DNA from: Schizophyllum amplum
Lineage: Eukaryota > Basidiomycota > Agaricomycetes > Agaricales > Schizophyllaceae
Length of the DNA: 64,000 bases
Direction: 5' to 3'
Assembly (NCBI GenBank): GCA_007026445.1
Contig: VDMD01000004.1
Coordinates: 1-64,000, forward strand
Shown here: one piece after another, positions 21,292-33,312 of the stretch
Layout of the letters: each line of letters opens with the position of its first letter
Position numbering within the stretch: the stretch's first letter is position 1
Notes under the pieces: model-generated
What the model was told of the DNA's origin: nothing
The model's input: only the letters and a program-made list of their open reading frames with translations
Databases searched by the model: none
Program-made: the position numbers and the translations under genes

Positions 21292-23604
21292 CTAGCGTCT
21301 CGGCCCGCCGAACGCGTCGCGCACGCTCCGGCGCAGCTCCTCGTGTTCCCGCATCGAACTGGCTACTGAAGAGCCCTGCGCGTACGACCCCGCCTGCATA
21401 TGGCTGTTGGCGACGCTACCAGTGACCATCTCCGCCTCGCCATTCACGTGTTCGAGGATACGGCGGGCAAGCAGCTGGATCTCGCCCTGGCCGTCGCCCG
21501 TCTCCGTCGTATAAGATGGGCTGTGAGAACGAGGTGTCCCGTTCGATGACGTTGGAGACGAGGGCTGGGACTGAGCGAGCTGGTTGATGTTGGGGATGAG
21601 GAGGTTGGAGGATACGATGTTGCTGACGAGCTGTGGGTCGCCAGAGTCAAGCAGCTGGACGATCGTCCAGACGGCGATATGCTGGAACGTAGCATCCGGG
21701 CTGGTGAGGAAGCGGTAAAGGTACTGGTGCATACCACCCTCGGGGCGATCCCAGACATCATTGAAGGCAGAGTAGTCGTCGCTAGCGGTCTTGTTCTCTG
21801 ACCAATCTCATCAGTTGACTGTCGTCTACCGCGGACATTATACGCACCCTTCGAAGACAAGTTGCCGAGCGCTGCTGCACTGTTGCCCTGAACCTCAGAG
21901 CTTGGCGAGGCCGTCAATGGGATGAGCACTTCACAGATCCCCATCTCCAGTAGCTGGCCCTTCAACTCATCTGCAAATAGATGAGCATGGCAATTATGAT
22001 AGCAAATCATGAAGCGCACCACTGAGGGCCAAGACAGCCACACATGCGGTCATCTCGCTCTGCACGTTCGTTGGGACATCCAAGACGAGGTCCTTGATGG
22101 AATGTACGGCTCCTGCCTTCACAATGGCCGTCTTGTTCTTCTCAGAGCTAGCAGCCAGATTGCGGAGGGTAGAGATTGCGTGGCACTGCACCTCCTCGTT
22201 GTCCTTGAACGAGAGAAGGTTGATAAGGGGTTGAAGGAAGCCGGACTCGATGATGGGGGATTCGTTCTGCGGGTGGATGGAGACGTTGCGCACGCAAGCA
22301 GCGGAAGAAAGGATGAGGGGGAGGTAGGTGGATTGAAGGAGACGAAGCAGAGATGTCAGACCGTCAGATTTGACGATCTCGAGCTGGTACTTCTCTGTAA
22401 TGGAAGCGTAAGCAAGTGGTTCGCAGCAGATATCGTGACAACATACCATCGCTCGCCAAATTCCGCAGAGCAAGCGCCGCCTGGCATTGTACCTTGAGAC
22501 TAGGGCTGTCCATCAAGGCTACTAAGCTGGCGACAAGCTTGGGTTCGCTTTGCGCAAGCTTCTTGCGGTTAGCGCCTGTTATGACCGTTAACGATGGCGC
22601 TCAAAGTGCGAAGAAAGGCACATACCGTCCACGGCGATGTTGCTGAGCGCGGTCGTGCAGTAATACTGCACATCCGTGTCAGGCGAGTTGAGAAGGCTGA
22701 CCAAGACGGGGATGGCGCCAGCGTTGACAAGTTGCTGGCGGTTCTCGTCTTTGGGAAGTCAGATGACGGCAACAGGCTGCTGCAAGGATAACGTACCGGA
22801 ATGTGTCATGTTCAACAGCGCGCCAGTCGCATTACGTTGAACGCGCATGTCCTTTGACCGCGCGAGGCGCGTCAAGGGAACAAGAGCGCCCGACTTTGCG
22901 ATCTTGGTCTTGTTGTCATCTGAGGCATATGGATGAGATGGGAACGACATATTAAGGAGGTCATATAGCGCACCGTGGGTAGCCAAGTTGGTGACACAGC
23001 CGACAGCGTTGCATTGCACCTCCACATTTGGGCTGAGCATTTGACGGATCAGCGGCTCGAGCCCTCCAAGCTTCACGATCAGCAACTTGTTGTCGGCTTG
23101 AGAGACCGGTCAGTTTCTGGCAGTGCAGAGATAGATTGCACGTACTGTTGACGGCCAAGTTGCCCAGAGCCGCGCTCGCGGCGCGCTGCACCTCAGTGTC
23201 GTGACTGCTGAGGAGGAAAAGGATGGGGTCGAGTGTATCGCGACCAACAGGCCGGACTTCCTTCTCCGTTATCTCGGCAAAGGCAAGGGCGGCGCTGCGC
23301 TGCAGGTCGACATTGTCCGAAAACGAGAGTGTAGTCAACGCAGAGAGCGGGTCCCCCGTGAAGAAGTTGGTGGTCGTGCGGTCTGCGCGAGTCAGCGTGC
23401 AAATGGGGGACGCAGCAGGCGAGCGCACTCTCTAGGTATTGGAGCAGATCCGCGACGGCCTCCCTCTCGTTCTCGAGGAGCAAAGGCTCGTAGGACTGCG
23501 ACCTCCTGGAGTGGACTGGTGGCGACGGTGTCAGTGCTGCTGCGCGCGGTCAACGGCGGCGACGACGTACAGCAAGACTCGCAGCAGCTGGCTATTTGTC
23601 CCAT
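21292..23604 (-). CDS. VAC8: vacuolar protein 8, armadillo-repeat membrane scaffold
   Basis: Vac8 is a lipid-anchored armadillo protein on the vacuole membrane. It is used in vacuole inheritance, nucleus-vacuole contact and selective autophagy. The N-terminus [12 protein letters not shown] supplies Gly2 for N-myristoylation and a cysteine cluster for palmitoylation, as expected. A short intron then leads into [19 protein letters not shown], the conserved Vac8 entry helix. About a dozen ARM repeats follow, e.g. [82 protein letters not shown] and [16 protein letters not shown] Ser/Gly-rich tail ends in RDAFGGPRR. Introns recur at similar places between repeats. Frame is intact through all exons checked. 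It shares a 201-bp divergent upstream region with CCA1. Confidence 0.95.
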
Positions 23605-23805
23605 GACGGTAAGAGAAAAGAGCAAAGCGGGGCGGGAAGGCGGGCGGCGGCGCCGAGTCTCTGTCGCTGGTGTTTGCTGCTGGACGCACTTGCGAAATCG
23701 AGACCACGAAATTGTTGATGCCTCCCGCTTAGTCATCGCCGCACATGCGCGCGCGTGATTTCAAACCTCAACTTCCGTCCTGCCACCATCCAGTTCCCCG
23801 CCTGG
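23605..23805. promoter_or_regulatory. bidirectional promoter region VAC8/CCA1
   Basis: 201 bp between divergent start codons; no clear TATA box on either strand. Confidence 0.4.
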
Positions 23806-25945
23806 ATGCTCTGCAGACTGCAAAAATCACTCCTATCCCGCGCACAACTCTACAGAAAATACGCAACTCGCTCCATGTCTCTTCGCTCGTCTCCTCGGCA
23901 GCGTATCGCCGTGCCACAAGAACTGACTGTTCGACTCACGGATGACGAGGATCGCCTGTGCACGCTTCTCGACGACTGCGCGAATTATTTGCGTGACGAG
24001 AAAGGCATCACGACGTCTTGTCGCATTGCGGGTGGGTGGGTCAGAGACAAGGTTACACGTCCCACAGATTTCTCATCTCGTGCATGTACCAATAAATATT
24101 TGTTGTAGCTTTTGGGATCGCAGAGCAATGACATCGATGTGGCCCTGAGCGACGTCCTCGGTCTGACCTTTGCTGAGCATCTTGCCGAATTCGCAAAGGA
24201 AAGAGGCGAGGAGATGGGCGCTATCGGACAGATCAAGGCAAATCCGAATCAGTCGAAGCATCTGGCGACCGCTACATGCAAAATACATGGCTACGACGTC
24301 GACCTCGTCAATCTTCGCAGCGAAGAATATGCCACTGACAGCCGCATACCTACAGAAATGGTGAGTGTGTCGCCACATATCTTGCATCTCTTGACTTCAG
24401 GCCAGGCGTTTGGTACACCACTGCAAGATGCTTTGCGGCGCGATATCACTATCAACGCTCTGTTCTACAATATTCATGAACGTGCAGTGGAGGACTTCAC
24501 CGAAAAGGTAAGAAACTTCGTTGCACACGTCTGCAGATAATAGATCGAATTATATTTTCACAGGGCATGCAAGACTTGCGCAACGGCATCGTACGCACAC
24601 CCCTGCCACCCAGGGAAACGTTTCTTGATGACCCCTTACGGGTTCTGCGCTGCCTTCGATTCGCCACACGTTTTGGCTTTGACATCGTGCCCGAGCTGGT
24701 TGAAGCTGCGAAAGACCCAGTTGTCCAACAAGCTCTGGTGTCGAAAATCTCGCGAGAGCGAGTCGGCGAAGAGTTCACCAAGATGATGAAAGGTTTGTCG
24801 AGATAGTGACTTTCTGCTGTGTTCTCATGATTATTTTCCACAGGCGCTGACCCCGTACGTGCCGTGGAGCTCATCGACGAATATGGCCTCTATCCTGCCA
24901 TCTTCAACGCCGTCGTCCCGCCTGCCACCCTACCAAAATGGTCCGGTCAGCCCGCCTCACCCACCCGCGCACTCGCCAGCACAATCATTCTACGTGCCGT
25001 GCTCGCCGGGTCCTCTCTCCTACCTCCGGTCGACCCAGCAATTGTGGCACCCGTGTCCGCCGACCCCACTGCCCGGCCACGCCTCTATCTCGCCTGCGCG
25101 CTTTCGCCGTATCTTGGCTTGACTTACATGGCGAAGAAGAAGGAGGCGCCCGCGGTGGAGTGCGTGATCCGCGAGTGTCTCAAGCTGGGAGTGCAGAACC
25201 ATTTCCTGGATGGTGTCCCGCTGCTCTTCACGGCGGTGGATGTGCTCAGGAATCCTGTCTTTGGCAGCGAACGCTTGACCATGTCGTCAGAGAGGCTGGC
25301 TATCGGTAAATAATATCTTTGACTTATCTTGTCGCGGCCTCATCGCTATCCAGGCTCCCTACTTCGCCATCCATCCGTGCATAACCGCCGTTGCGGCATC
25401 GTCTGGACGGAATCCGTGCTCTTCGCGCTCGTGACTGAGCTGTCCGCCCACTACGATCCCGCCAAAGACGAGCTCGATAGTAAGTATTCTTTTCTTTTCA
25501 TCCCATGCTTTTCTGCTTGCCACACAGCCCTTCCGACCAATCTGATCCCCCTTCCCTATTTAGGCACCCAAGCCGCCCGAATCATCACCACATACAACGC
25601 CTTCGCGCGCCGGGTGGAGGAGCTTGACCTGGGCGGCGCAGGTGACGCTCGGCCCATCCTTGATGTGCGTGCCTTCATTTCTGCTGGGATGCACCCCAGT
25701 CCTGGCCTTCGCTTCTCACGCATGTCTTACAGGGCAGAGAGGTCGTGTCCCTCCTCGGCGCGGCGAAACCGGGCCCGTGGACGGGCGCGGTGCTCGCGCG
25801 GGTCGTCGACTGGCAGCTCGAGCATCCGGAGGGTGCCAAGGACGCGTGCGCGGCGTGGCTCAAGGATGAGCACGCGGCGGGCCGGCTGGAGGTGGATCTG
25901 AGCAGTGGGGAGCCACCGGCGAAGAAGGTAAAGAAGAGCCGCTAA
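23806..25945 (+). CDS. CCA1: CCA tRNA nucleotidyltransferase
   Basis: Adds or repairs the 3' CCA end of tRNAs. Exons 23806-24051, 24109-24360, 24406-24507, 24564-24792, 24844-25305, 25354-25479, 25564-25664 and 25733-25945; 576 aa. Class II nucleotidyltransferase motifs in order: RIAGGWVRDK, NDIDVAL with the two metal-binding Asp, the neck motif ALRRDITINALFYN, and DPLRVLRCLRFATRFGFDI. The basic C-terminus (KKVKKSR) may be a nuclear signal. Two in-frame starts fit the dual targeting known for yeast CCA1. The ATG at 23806 gives a basic, mitochondrial-type presequence (LCRLQKSLLSRAQLYRKYA), while the ATG at 23875 (MSLRSS) gives a cytosolic/nuclear form. The intron at 24361-24405 is 45 nt, stop-free and in frame, so retention would add 15 residues. 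Confidence 0.94.
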
Positions 25946-26180
25946 GAAGTTCGTATTCGGAGTTGGCAATGTGGAGCTTGGTCTTCGAGGTAATCGGAGT
26001 TTGGTCTTTGAGGTGGTCAGACGCAGTAGTTTGTTCAAACATTGAGAGGTCCAGCTCTATTCCGACGACTACATGGTGGAGGACACGGCTGTATAAGCTA
26101 CATAGCTCGTTTTCGATGCGGAAGGTGTGCGTACAGGTACAGATGGGGAGATTGCGATGCGAAACGAGGAACTGGCGATG

Positions 26181-26220
26181 AACATGCTAGAAGTGGCAAC
26201 ATGCTAGAGGTGGCAACATG
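26181..26220. repeat. short tandem repeat, 17-bp unit
   Basis: AACATGCTAGARGTGGC is repeated twice with one difference, plus a partial third copy, in the 3' flank between CCA1 and the HMG-box gene. Confidence 0.75.
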
Positions 26221-26353
26221 AATAGAGTGAGTGGTGTACGTGAGAGGCGATGCTGATGATGCTGATGCTTATAATGAAAGAGATGGAAAGAGATACCTAT
26301 CTACCGTGACGGATGCATAAGAAGAGTCGTGAAAGAGATCATACTGAGCGCGT

Positions 26354-27740
26354 CTAGTAGTAGTAAGGCGGGGGCGGCGGCAGCTGCTGCTCGAGCCAGT
26401 AGTACGCATCGTTGGGTGCGATCGTGAGGGGGTCGACGGGCGTCTCGGGTGCCCGCGAGGGATGCGACTTGTTCAGCTCGCTGAAGGGATCGGTGAACGC
26501 CATACCCGACTCCGAGTACAGTACCCGGCGAGGGTAGAGACCCGCATCTGTTGACGACGTCGTGTACATGCTCTCGAAGTCGATGCCCGAGTCCATTGGC
26601 GCGCCGAGGCTCGAGGCGCCGAAGGTGTACTGATCCGAGGCGCACGTCTCGGGCGTGTAGGCGGGGAAGGGGGTGTCCGCGCCTGCATACTGCGTGCCCG
26701 GCGAGTACAGATGGTCCGCAGTATAGACAGCGACGGCGGGGAATAAGGAGTCGTTGGGGGCCTCCGGCCACATCGGATGGGCGGGAAACTTTTCGTGAGC
26801 GAAGTAGGGCGTGGTGTCTCGGTGCGCCTCGTCGCGTGCAAGCGAGCGGGGAGGCGTGTGTAGCTCGGGGCATTTCTAACGACGAATCAGTATCAGGTCG
26901 TAAAAAGTAGAACTGGGACGCACCTCTTCAGCCGGGGACTCGGCCTCTGGAGACAACGAGAGGGGCGGGATCTCATCTATCGGCACGAAGGTACCATCAA
27001 GAAACTTGAGCTGCATCTCGCTCTGCTCGGGCTCCTGCTTCACAGGCGTCTGCTGGCGCGACCCTGCAGTCGGTGTAGACAGGGACGCGGGCGCCGAGGC
27101 ATGCGTAGGTGCCGCGCGCGCGTGACGGGCAGCCCGCGGTCGTGGCGTCGCCAACGTGTCCTCCATGAGCCTCGGCTCGTGCTTGACGCGCCGCTCCTGG
27201 CGCCGGCACGGCGAGCTGTGCTCCTCCTCGTCGAGCGAGCCACGCTTCGTGCGCCGCTTGCAGGGCGCCTTCTCCTTGCGGAAGACGGGCGTGTACTTGT
27301 AGTCGGGGTACATGCGCGCGTGCGCCTTCTTCTTGAGCTGTGCTTTGTGGCGGTACTGCTCGCGCTCGTGCTCGGGGAGCGCGTTCCAGAGAACGCCGGC
27401 GGCGCGGCTGACGTTGCGGTGGTCACGCTCGACGGCGCTCTCCTTCTGCTGTGCCCAGAAGTCGGACCGGAAGAGCATGAACGCGTTGGGCGGGCGGGGG
27501 ATGTGATTGTCACCGCGGCGGCGGGAATGGGAGGTGGAGCGGGTGGGAGGTGTGTATGTGCAGTACTCCCCGCTGTAGGATGAGCCAGAGTCGGACTCGG
27601 GGGATAGGGCTGGGAGGCTATTGTCGTCCGGGTACTCGAGCGTCAATTCGGCGGGGGAGACGCTTTGAGGAAAGTCGAGTTCATCGCCCGCTTGGTGGCG
27701 TCAGCGGAAGCAAAATCGCGGATGCAAACTAACACACCAT
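26354..27740 (-). CDS. HMG-box transcription factor
   Basis: Sequence-specific DNA-binding protein of the fungal MATA_HMG/Rop1-like type. The HMG box lies near residues 45-120: NHIPRPPNAFMLFRSDFW, then AAGVLWNALPEHEREQY, a basic KAQLKKKAHARMYPDYKY end and an Arg/Lys-rich extension (KRRTKRG). The rest is Pro/Ser/acidic and probably an activation region, with a proline run near the C-terminus. One intron at 26876-26923. The 5' end is uncertain. The frame is open up to 27700 without an ATG, and the best start I find is a 5-nt exon at 27736-27740 spliced to 27662. Basidiomycete HMG proteins of this kind control mating, mycelial growth or fruiting, but this one cannot be assigned. Confidence 0.85.
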
Positions 27741-27889
27741 AATGTCTCGGCCCTTGTTGCGACAATCGGACAGAGCGACGGGAGGGAAGATGGCGATCGG
27801 CAGGCATGGCGGCGTCAGTGCGAGTCGTGAAGGTGTTGGATGTACAGCGGCGGGGGCGGCGTCGAGTTCTCGAGGTGGAGGGAGTGGCT

Positions 27890-28330
27890 CTAAGTCTGGC
27901 CTTCATCGGCACGTCGGAAGACCTTTTGTAGGACCTCATCCTGGGAACGGACACGCCGCAAAATGAACGAGAGAAACTCATTCGCTTTGTTACCACAAGA
28001 AGCGCACCTAAGGCCCCTCGTCACACACGTTGCCGACAGCCTGCAGCTCGACATTGACTCGATCCCCGCACGGAACCTTCCTGGACATCCCACCGTCACA
28101 TTAACGGGTCCGATGGTCACTTGCCTCTTGTGGCCCTCAAAGAGGAACACGCGGAGGACGCGGTCGGCGTATTTGTTCGTCGATTCGTGTCGGATAATTT
28201 TGTGCAGCCTGTAGGTGTCGTTCCCACGTCCCCCTGCAGAAGAGAAGCCCAGGCAAGCAGCGATGAAGTCCGTAGAAAAGGAAAGGTCGAAGTACCAGTG
28301 AGTGGCTGTAGTGGACCATGAGGCGGACAT
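27890..28330 (-). CDS. hypothetical protein, 146 aa, cysteine-bearing C-terminal half
   Basis: Unrecognised intronless frame. It starts MSASWSTTATHWYFDLSF, contains RLHKIIRHESTNKYADRV and a C-terminal half with several cysteines (SSCRLSATC, RCASCGNKANEF), which might bind metal. A canonical-looking TATA sequence (ATATAAA on the minus strand) lies about 35 bp upstream of the ATG, which supports a real transcription unit. No paralog is visible in the window. It could also be part of a longer spliced gene. Confidence 0.35.
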   Translation of the reverse strand: MSASWSTTATHWYFDLSFSTDFIAACLGFSSAGGRGNDTYRLHKIIRHESTNKYADRVLRVFLFEGHKRQVTIGPVNVTVGCPGRFRAGIESMSSCRLSATCVTRGLRCASCGNKANEFLSFILRRVRSQDEVLQKVFRRADEGQT

Positions 28331-28362
28331 GAGGCTGCAAACATCAAAAACGAGGCGGGGTA

Positions 28363-28372
28363 GCTTTATATC
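28363..28372 (-). promoter_or_regulatory. TATA box upstream of the 146-aa hypothetical gene
   Basis: GATATAAAGC on the minus strand, 33-42 bp upstream of the ATG at 28330. Confidence 0.4.
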
Positions 28373-28571
28373 TCGCGCACCATCCCATGCCGAGCACCTG
28401 GACGGTGTGATGAGATGTGATCCGTCGTTAAATGAGTTTCAAGAGCGCAGCGCATGTCCGCGAAGACGCTGTGATACTCGGATTCTGGACGAACGAACAT
28501 GAAGTACTGCCAGCAAAGTCTTCATCGCATCGCTATCAATCAATCGTGGACACAGTGTGAGGTCTCCGCGT

Positions 28572-30688
28572 CTAGGCGCCATCGCTCCCGTCATCGCTAG
28601 GACCATCTGCGTCAGCGGCATCGGCCTTTGCCTTGCGCCTCTTCGAGCCCGCAATCATGTCCCTACACGAGCGTAAGTGAATACAAGAGATAGACTTGCA
28701 GAACATGCACGACGCACCTCTTTTTCATGGCGTCGGCGCGCCCAATCTTTCTGGCACTGTTGACGATCTCCGCGCGCTTGACCTTGCCCATCTGCTTTCG
28801 CTTCATTTTGGACGGCTTCGGCAACTTGAGGATCCAGTCAGGGACCGTCGACCCGGACTGGAGGAGAACGTTGGCGATACTGGGCGGATGATTGATGTAT
28901 GTGACCTGGCCAACATGAATGCACTTACGCCTTTAGGAACGGCGCGTCCTCGTCAGTGAAGTACGTGATCGCCTTTCCCTCTCGGCCCGCACGGCCCGTG
29001 CGCCCTATGAACACATCAGCGCCGCCCGCCCGCCATTTCAAGTCATCCGCGCCGTACCTATGCGGTGAATGTAGCTTTGCACGCTTGTAGGAAAGTCGTA
29101 GTTGATGACTTCACGCACGCCCTTGAAGTCCATCCCGCGCGCCATCACCTCCGTGCTCACCATTACCCAGCTCTCGCCCTTGCGCATACGACTCACAGCA
29201 TCATCACGCTCCTTCATGGTCATGCCAGCATGTAGGCAGTCCACGTTGGGCACACCGTTGAGTATGAGCTCTTCGGCTAATGATGATGCGCGGGGTTGAG
29301 TGGACGTGAAGATAAGGACGGGCGGGTTGTAGGGTTGTGCGAAGTATGTGAGTAAGCTGGGGAGCTTAGACCCGTCGTCAGCGACGTAAGTCAGGCTTTG
29401 CGCTATCAACGGTAGCGGTGTGTCCCTGGTGAAGCATCGCGGTCAGATAAATTTCGTTTAATATACGGGGAACTCACTTCAGCCCGACCACGATTCGGAT
29501 AGGATTGCGTAGCATGTCCATGGCGATCTTCTCCGCACCAGCAGGCAGCGTCGCACTGAAGACAGCCTTCTGCACATCTGGATGCGTGCAAGACGCTATG
29601 ACTTCTTCCACTTGCGGAAGAAATTCAGGGTCCAACATCCTGTCAGCTTCGTCCAAAATGAGATGGCGGACACTGGCGCCTCTCATTGAGCGCGTGCATA
29701 ACTGCATAAGATCAGGGTACTCACTTCTTCAGTTCAAGGTCACCAGCCTGCAGCGAGGAGACTAAGCGCAGCGGGGTGCTGATGATTATATCTGTGAACC
29801 ATGCATGAGCTTGTTCTCACTCCTGACGCTCATAGAAACGCCTCACCGACTTTGTCGCGCACAGCCCTGTCCGCTAGCGTACTTGCAGTCGCTTTGCTGA
29901 AGAGAACAATGCGCCACTTGCGGCCCTCCGCGAGCTTGAGGCATTCGTTGTGGATTTGATGTGCAAGTTCTCTTGTTGGTGCAACGATAACAGCACGGAC
30001 GCCCCTTCCCTGCAGCTTCATTCGACGAGGCGGAAGATCCGAGCGCAGCCATGATGGGGAGGAGGTAAGAAAGCGTCTTCCCGGTACCGGTCGGGGATAT
30101 GGCTGCGAGGTCTCGTGTCTGTAGCCCGATGAGTATTGAGCGGACGATCCACACAGCGCATGATGTTCACGCACCTCCAGAAGTATGGGTATGCCGTGCG
30201 ACTGTATTCCCGTCGGATGCTTGAAGCCGTGCTTGGACAAGTTCGAGAGCAGCAGGGAGGGGACATCATAGCGCTTCTTCAATGCGTCGAAGGTGGCGGC
30301 TGCAGGAGGCACGTCGATGCCCTTGGCCGTCACACGATGCTTCTGGGTTGGAGCATCTGTCTCCGATGCAGATTCATCGCCTGCGTCTTCCTCATCCTGA
30401 ACGCGACGTTTCTTGTGTCGCTTCTCTGAGTTGCCCTCCTCCGTCTTCCGCTTGCCCGGAGCGGACTGAGCGTACTTGAAGAAGTCGAGCTCGGTGGGTA
30501 GGTTGGATTGAGTGTCTTCCTCTCTCATTTTACTACTCTGGCCAGCTTTTGAGGGCTAAATCGAACATAATTAGCAGGGGAACGGAAGGAGTTGCGCGCA
30601 TACGCACTTGGAACAGCTCTACGTCCCCCTTGAATCGCTTCTTGTCAAACTGAGCGCCCCCACGAGAGAGTAGCTGGAAAGCCTCCAT
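28572..30688 (-). CDS. ROK1: DEAD-box ATP-dependent RNA helicase Rok1/DDX52
   Basis: Nucleolar helicase needed for small-subunit pre-rRNA processing. It begins MEAFQLLSRGGAQFDKKRF, the N-terminus typical of Rok1, with a basic and acidic low-complexity region after it. Helicase motifs in order: Q-motif region HGFKHPTGIQSHGIP; Walker A SPTGTGKT; PTRELAHQ; the DEAD box with following residues in ILDEADRMLDPEF; SATLP; the C-terminal domain IFTSTQPRASSLAEEL; RGMDFKG; and an arginine-finger region split by an intron between HRIG and RTGRAGREG. The C-terminus is basic and then acidic (SKRRKAKADAADADG). Several introns of about 50 nt. The N-terminal signature and the SATLP region favour Rok1 over other DEAD-box families. 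Confidence 0.92.
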
Positions 30689-30920
30689 ATCTTATTGCTT
30701 CCTGTGTCCTGGAGAATACAGACACAGCGTAGACACAGCACTGCGCGAGGACGGTTCGAACTTGTTCAAGGCAAGTCTTGGTGATCGATCGAGATCGTCA
30801 TTCGATCATCAATTGCGGACCCACACTCAGAATTACCAAAAGTGGCAAGCCGCGTACTCGTGCCATTCGTATCGCTACAGGCGTGCTTCTTGTCCTCCGA
30901 GAGTACCTTCATGCTTTTCC

Positions 30921-32773
30921 TTAAGCAGGAAACGCTGGCAAGGACCCGATAATCGTTTCCCGCACAATTTTCTCGGTTGTTTCCGGCACAATGACGACCT
31001 TTCAGCACGAAGAGGATCATCAGCAAGCTGATCTTAGCCATACAAAGACATAGAACGTAGCTCACCTCCGTCGCGCCACTAAAGCGCTGTAAGATAATCT
31101 TTTCCCGTGCCGCGCTGACAAGCGCCGTCATCTCTAGACCCATGTCGCGCGCCTCGGCCGGAGTGATCGCGTCCTTCCTCGTGCAGACGTTTTTGAGCGC
31201 ATCGAGAGCCCAGGGCTGGATCAATGGAGTGCCGTGCACAGAGCGATACCTTGCGTATGTCGAGGAGACCGCCATGATGGTCCAACGCATACGTGGCCAC
31301 CCGGCAGACTTCCTCCATGTCGAACATGTCGGCGATCGAGAGGATGGACTCCCATTTTGGTGTCAAGCCGGCGTCTGCTTTGTACGACCTGATAGATGAG
31401 TGTGAGAATCACATAGCGGTCTGATGAAATATCTTGAGCGCATACCAGTGATATGGCGAGTCGTAGAAGAACCACAACATATTGTCGAAGTCGCTTTTCT
31501 TGACATCGAGCGCGATTGGATCATGCTCGGCGCTTCTTCCTTCGGCGAAAGGCTGGTCCGATGGCAAGTTGAGCATATCGAGAAACACAGGCGATGCTCT
31601 CTTGAAATGGTAGGAATGCGTACAGACGATGTTCTCCTCGATCTATATGGGCACTTCAGTATGGTCGATGTCATCAGGCTGATAGAAGCCGGCTCACCTT
31701 GAAGAAAAATTCACCCTGTCTGGAGGGGTGCTTGTCATGTTCAGACTTGGGAATTTCCTCTAACAATAGGCAGTCAATGGTATTACTCGCTTGACACCTG
31801 CGAGGACGTCGGCACACCTTGCGGCTCTGTAAGAACAAGATCAAGTAGAGAGTTGTCTTGTACTGTCCTCGGCTGCAGTATTCTCTGCATTTTGGAGCAC
31901 AGTGATACGTGTTTAAACGTTTAACACCATAGTCAGTGCAAATGTGTAGGCCCCCTGCGCATGTTGTCAAACGCGGACAACGCTGGCACACTGCTGATTG
32001 CACTGTGCATGAAGTCGTATCAATATGCCCGCGGTAGACCTGCTCGCGCGCAGCTGCAAGCTTAGCTGTCACCTCCGGGCCCAGTAGGACGGCTTCCTCG
32101 ACTGATAAGGGCTCTTCGCGCAGAAGCAGTCGCTTTAATCCCTCAAGCATCCAGTCTTTCCCCATGTCGTATTTGACGCAAAGTGCGATCCTGGGCACGT
32201 CCTGCAGAACTCCAGCACGACCAAGGGCATGACAGGCGACCTTTGCGACTTTTTTCATGTCGAATTTCTCTGCCAGGAGCAAGACGGACTCCCACTTCTT
32301 GGTTACGGATGGGTCGACGACACCGGACCTAGAATCAAGCAACATGAGGACGGCATGTATGAGCGCACGAAATCAAGCTGGACATACCATATATACGCCG
32401 AGTCGTAGAAGAACCACAAAAGGTTCTCGAAATCCTCGCTGTTCACGTCGCTGAGGACGATCGGATCGTCGACGTCAAAAGCTTTTGAAACGTCTGCGTC
32501 CAGGTCGCGAGGCTGCAACGCCTCGTCAAAGTATCTGGTCGTTGTCTGCAGATGGAAGGAGTGCAATCGAAAAAGTGTGTTGACGAGGCCCAGTACGTCC
32601 TCCGCGACCACCTGAACGGTATCAGCGTCAGCACTTGGAAAAGCTGCAGGGCACCGCAGTAGTCAGCCCTTAACCTTGACGACGATATCACCATCGTCGA
32701 AGTAGTAGGTAGGACTGCGAGTGCCGGCCAGAGCTTTTGAAGATGTACTGGGGTTGCCGAACTGCAACAACAT
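30921..32773 (-). CDS. double-BTB protein A (one frameshift)
   Basis: First member of a local six-gene BTB/POZ family. Exon 1 encodes a short leader ending YYFDDGDIVVK. Exon 2 holds BTB unit 1 (LFRLHSFHLQTTTRYFDEAL to LLWFFYDSAYIW). Exon 3 has a helical segment KWESVLLLAEKFDM...VACHALGRA and a linker with CQRCPRLTTC and GLHIC. The next exon has BTB unit 2 (HSYHFKRASPVFLDML to LWFFYDSPYHW), then the second helical segment KWESILSIADMFDM...ATYALDHH. A last exon ends TTEKIVRETIIG. Near 31205-31220 the frame breaks: one extra base in a C run precedes WALDALKNVC, which is in the next frame. BTB proteins often act as oligomeric adaptors for Cul3 ligases or transcription; no function is assigned here. 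Confidence 0.75.
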
Positions 32774-33312
32774 GGATGGTGGACGCTACAGAGGAGGATG
32801 AATCGTGAAAGGCGCCGACTCGACTTCTCAAAATGGGCCGGCAGCTCTCGTGAATGTGCCGCGAGCGCCCCTATTGCTCAGACTATGCCGGGAGATTCAG
32901 AGGTTGAAGGCTAAGCTAAGGCGAAGGCAGGTATGCAACAGAAACAGCAACAGAATCGGCAGGATGGTCGCGGGTGGCGAGTTGCATTTCTCGCGGTTCA
33001 TTGACCACGTGGAATTAGCCACGTCGTGAGCTGGATGATCACTGATGCGCCATCAAGGCGGAAGCGCATTTGTCCAACATTTGTCAGGATCAAGACTTCA
33101 AGTCAGGATGGTTGAGTTGTCAGCATGAGCACTGCTTGTCCGAGACCAGCATCTGCTCGAATGTTCCCCAAATGGACGCGCGTCGCTGCATACGCGTCCT
33201 CGTCTACGCGTCCAGCTGACAAAGACTCCAGCGATGGGGTATATAACCCGGCTCGAATGGACTCCCCCTTCACAAGATCCTCATCCTAACACTATCCCCA
33301 CAACATTACACA
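32774..33312. other. divergent intergenic region between BTB-A and BAG gene
   Basis: About 540 bp. TATA-like TATATAAC near 33239-33246 lies about 70 bp upstream of the BAG gene ATG. No gene seen. Confidence 0.45.

Noticed and set aside
22009..22497. A 162-codon plus-strand frame opposite VAC8
   Set aside because: Antisense of armadillo repeat exons; no independent support.
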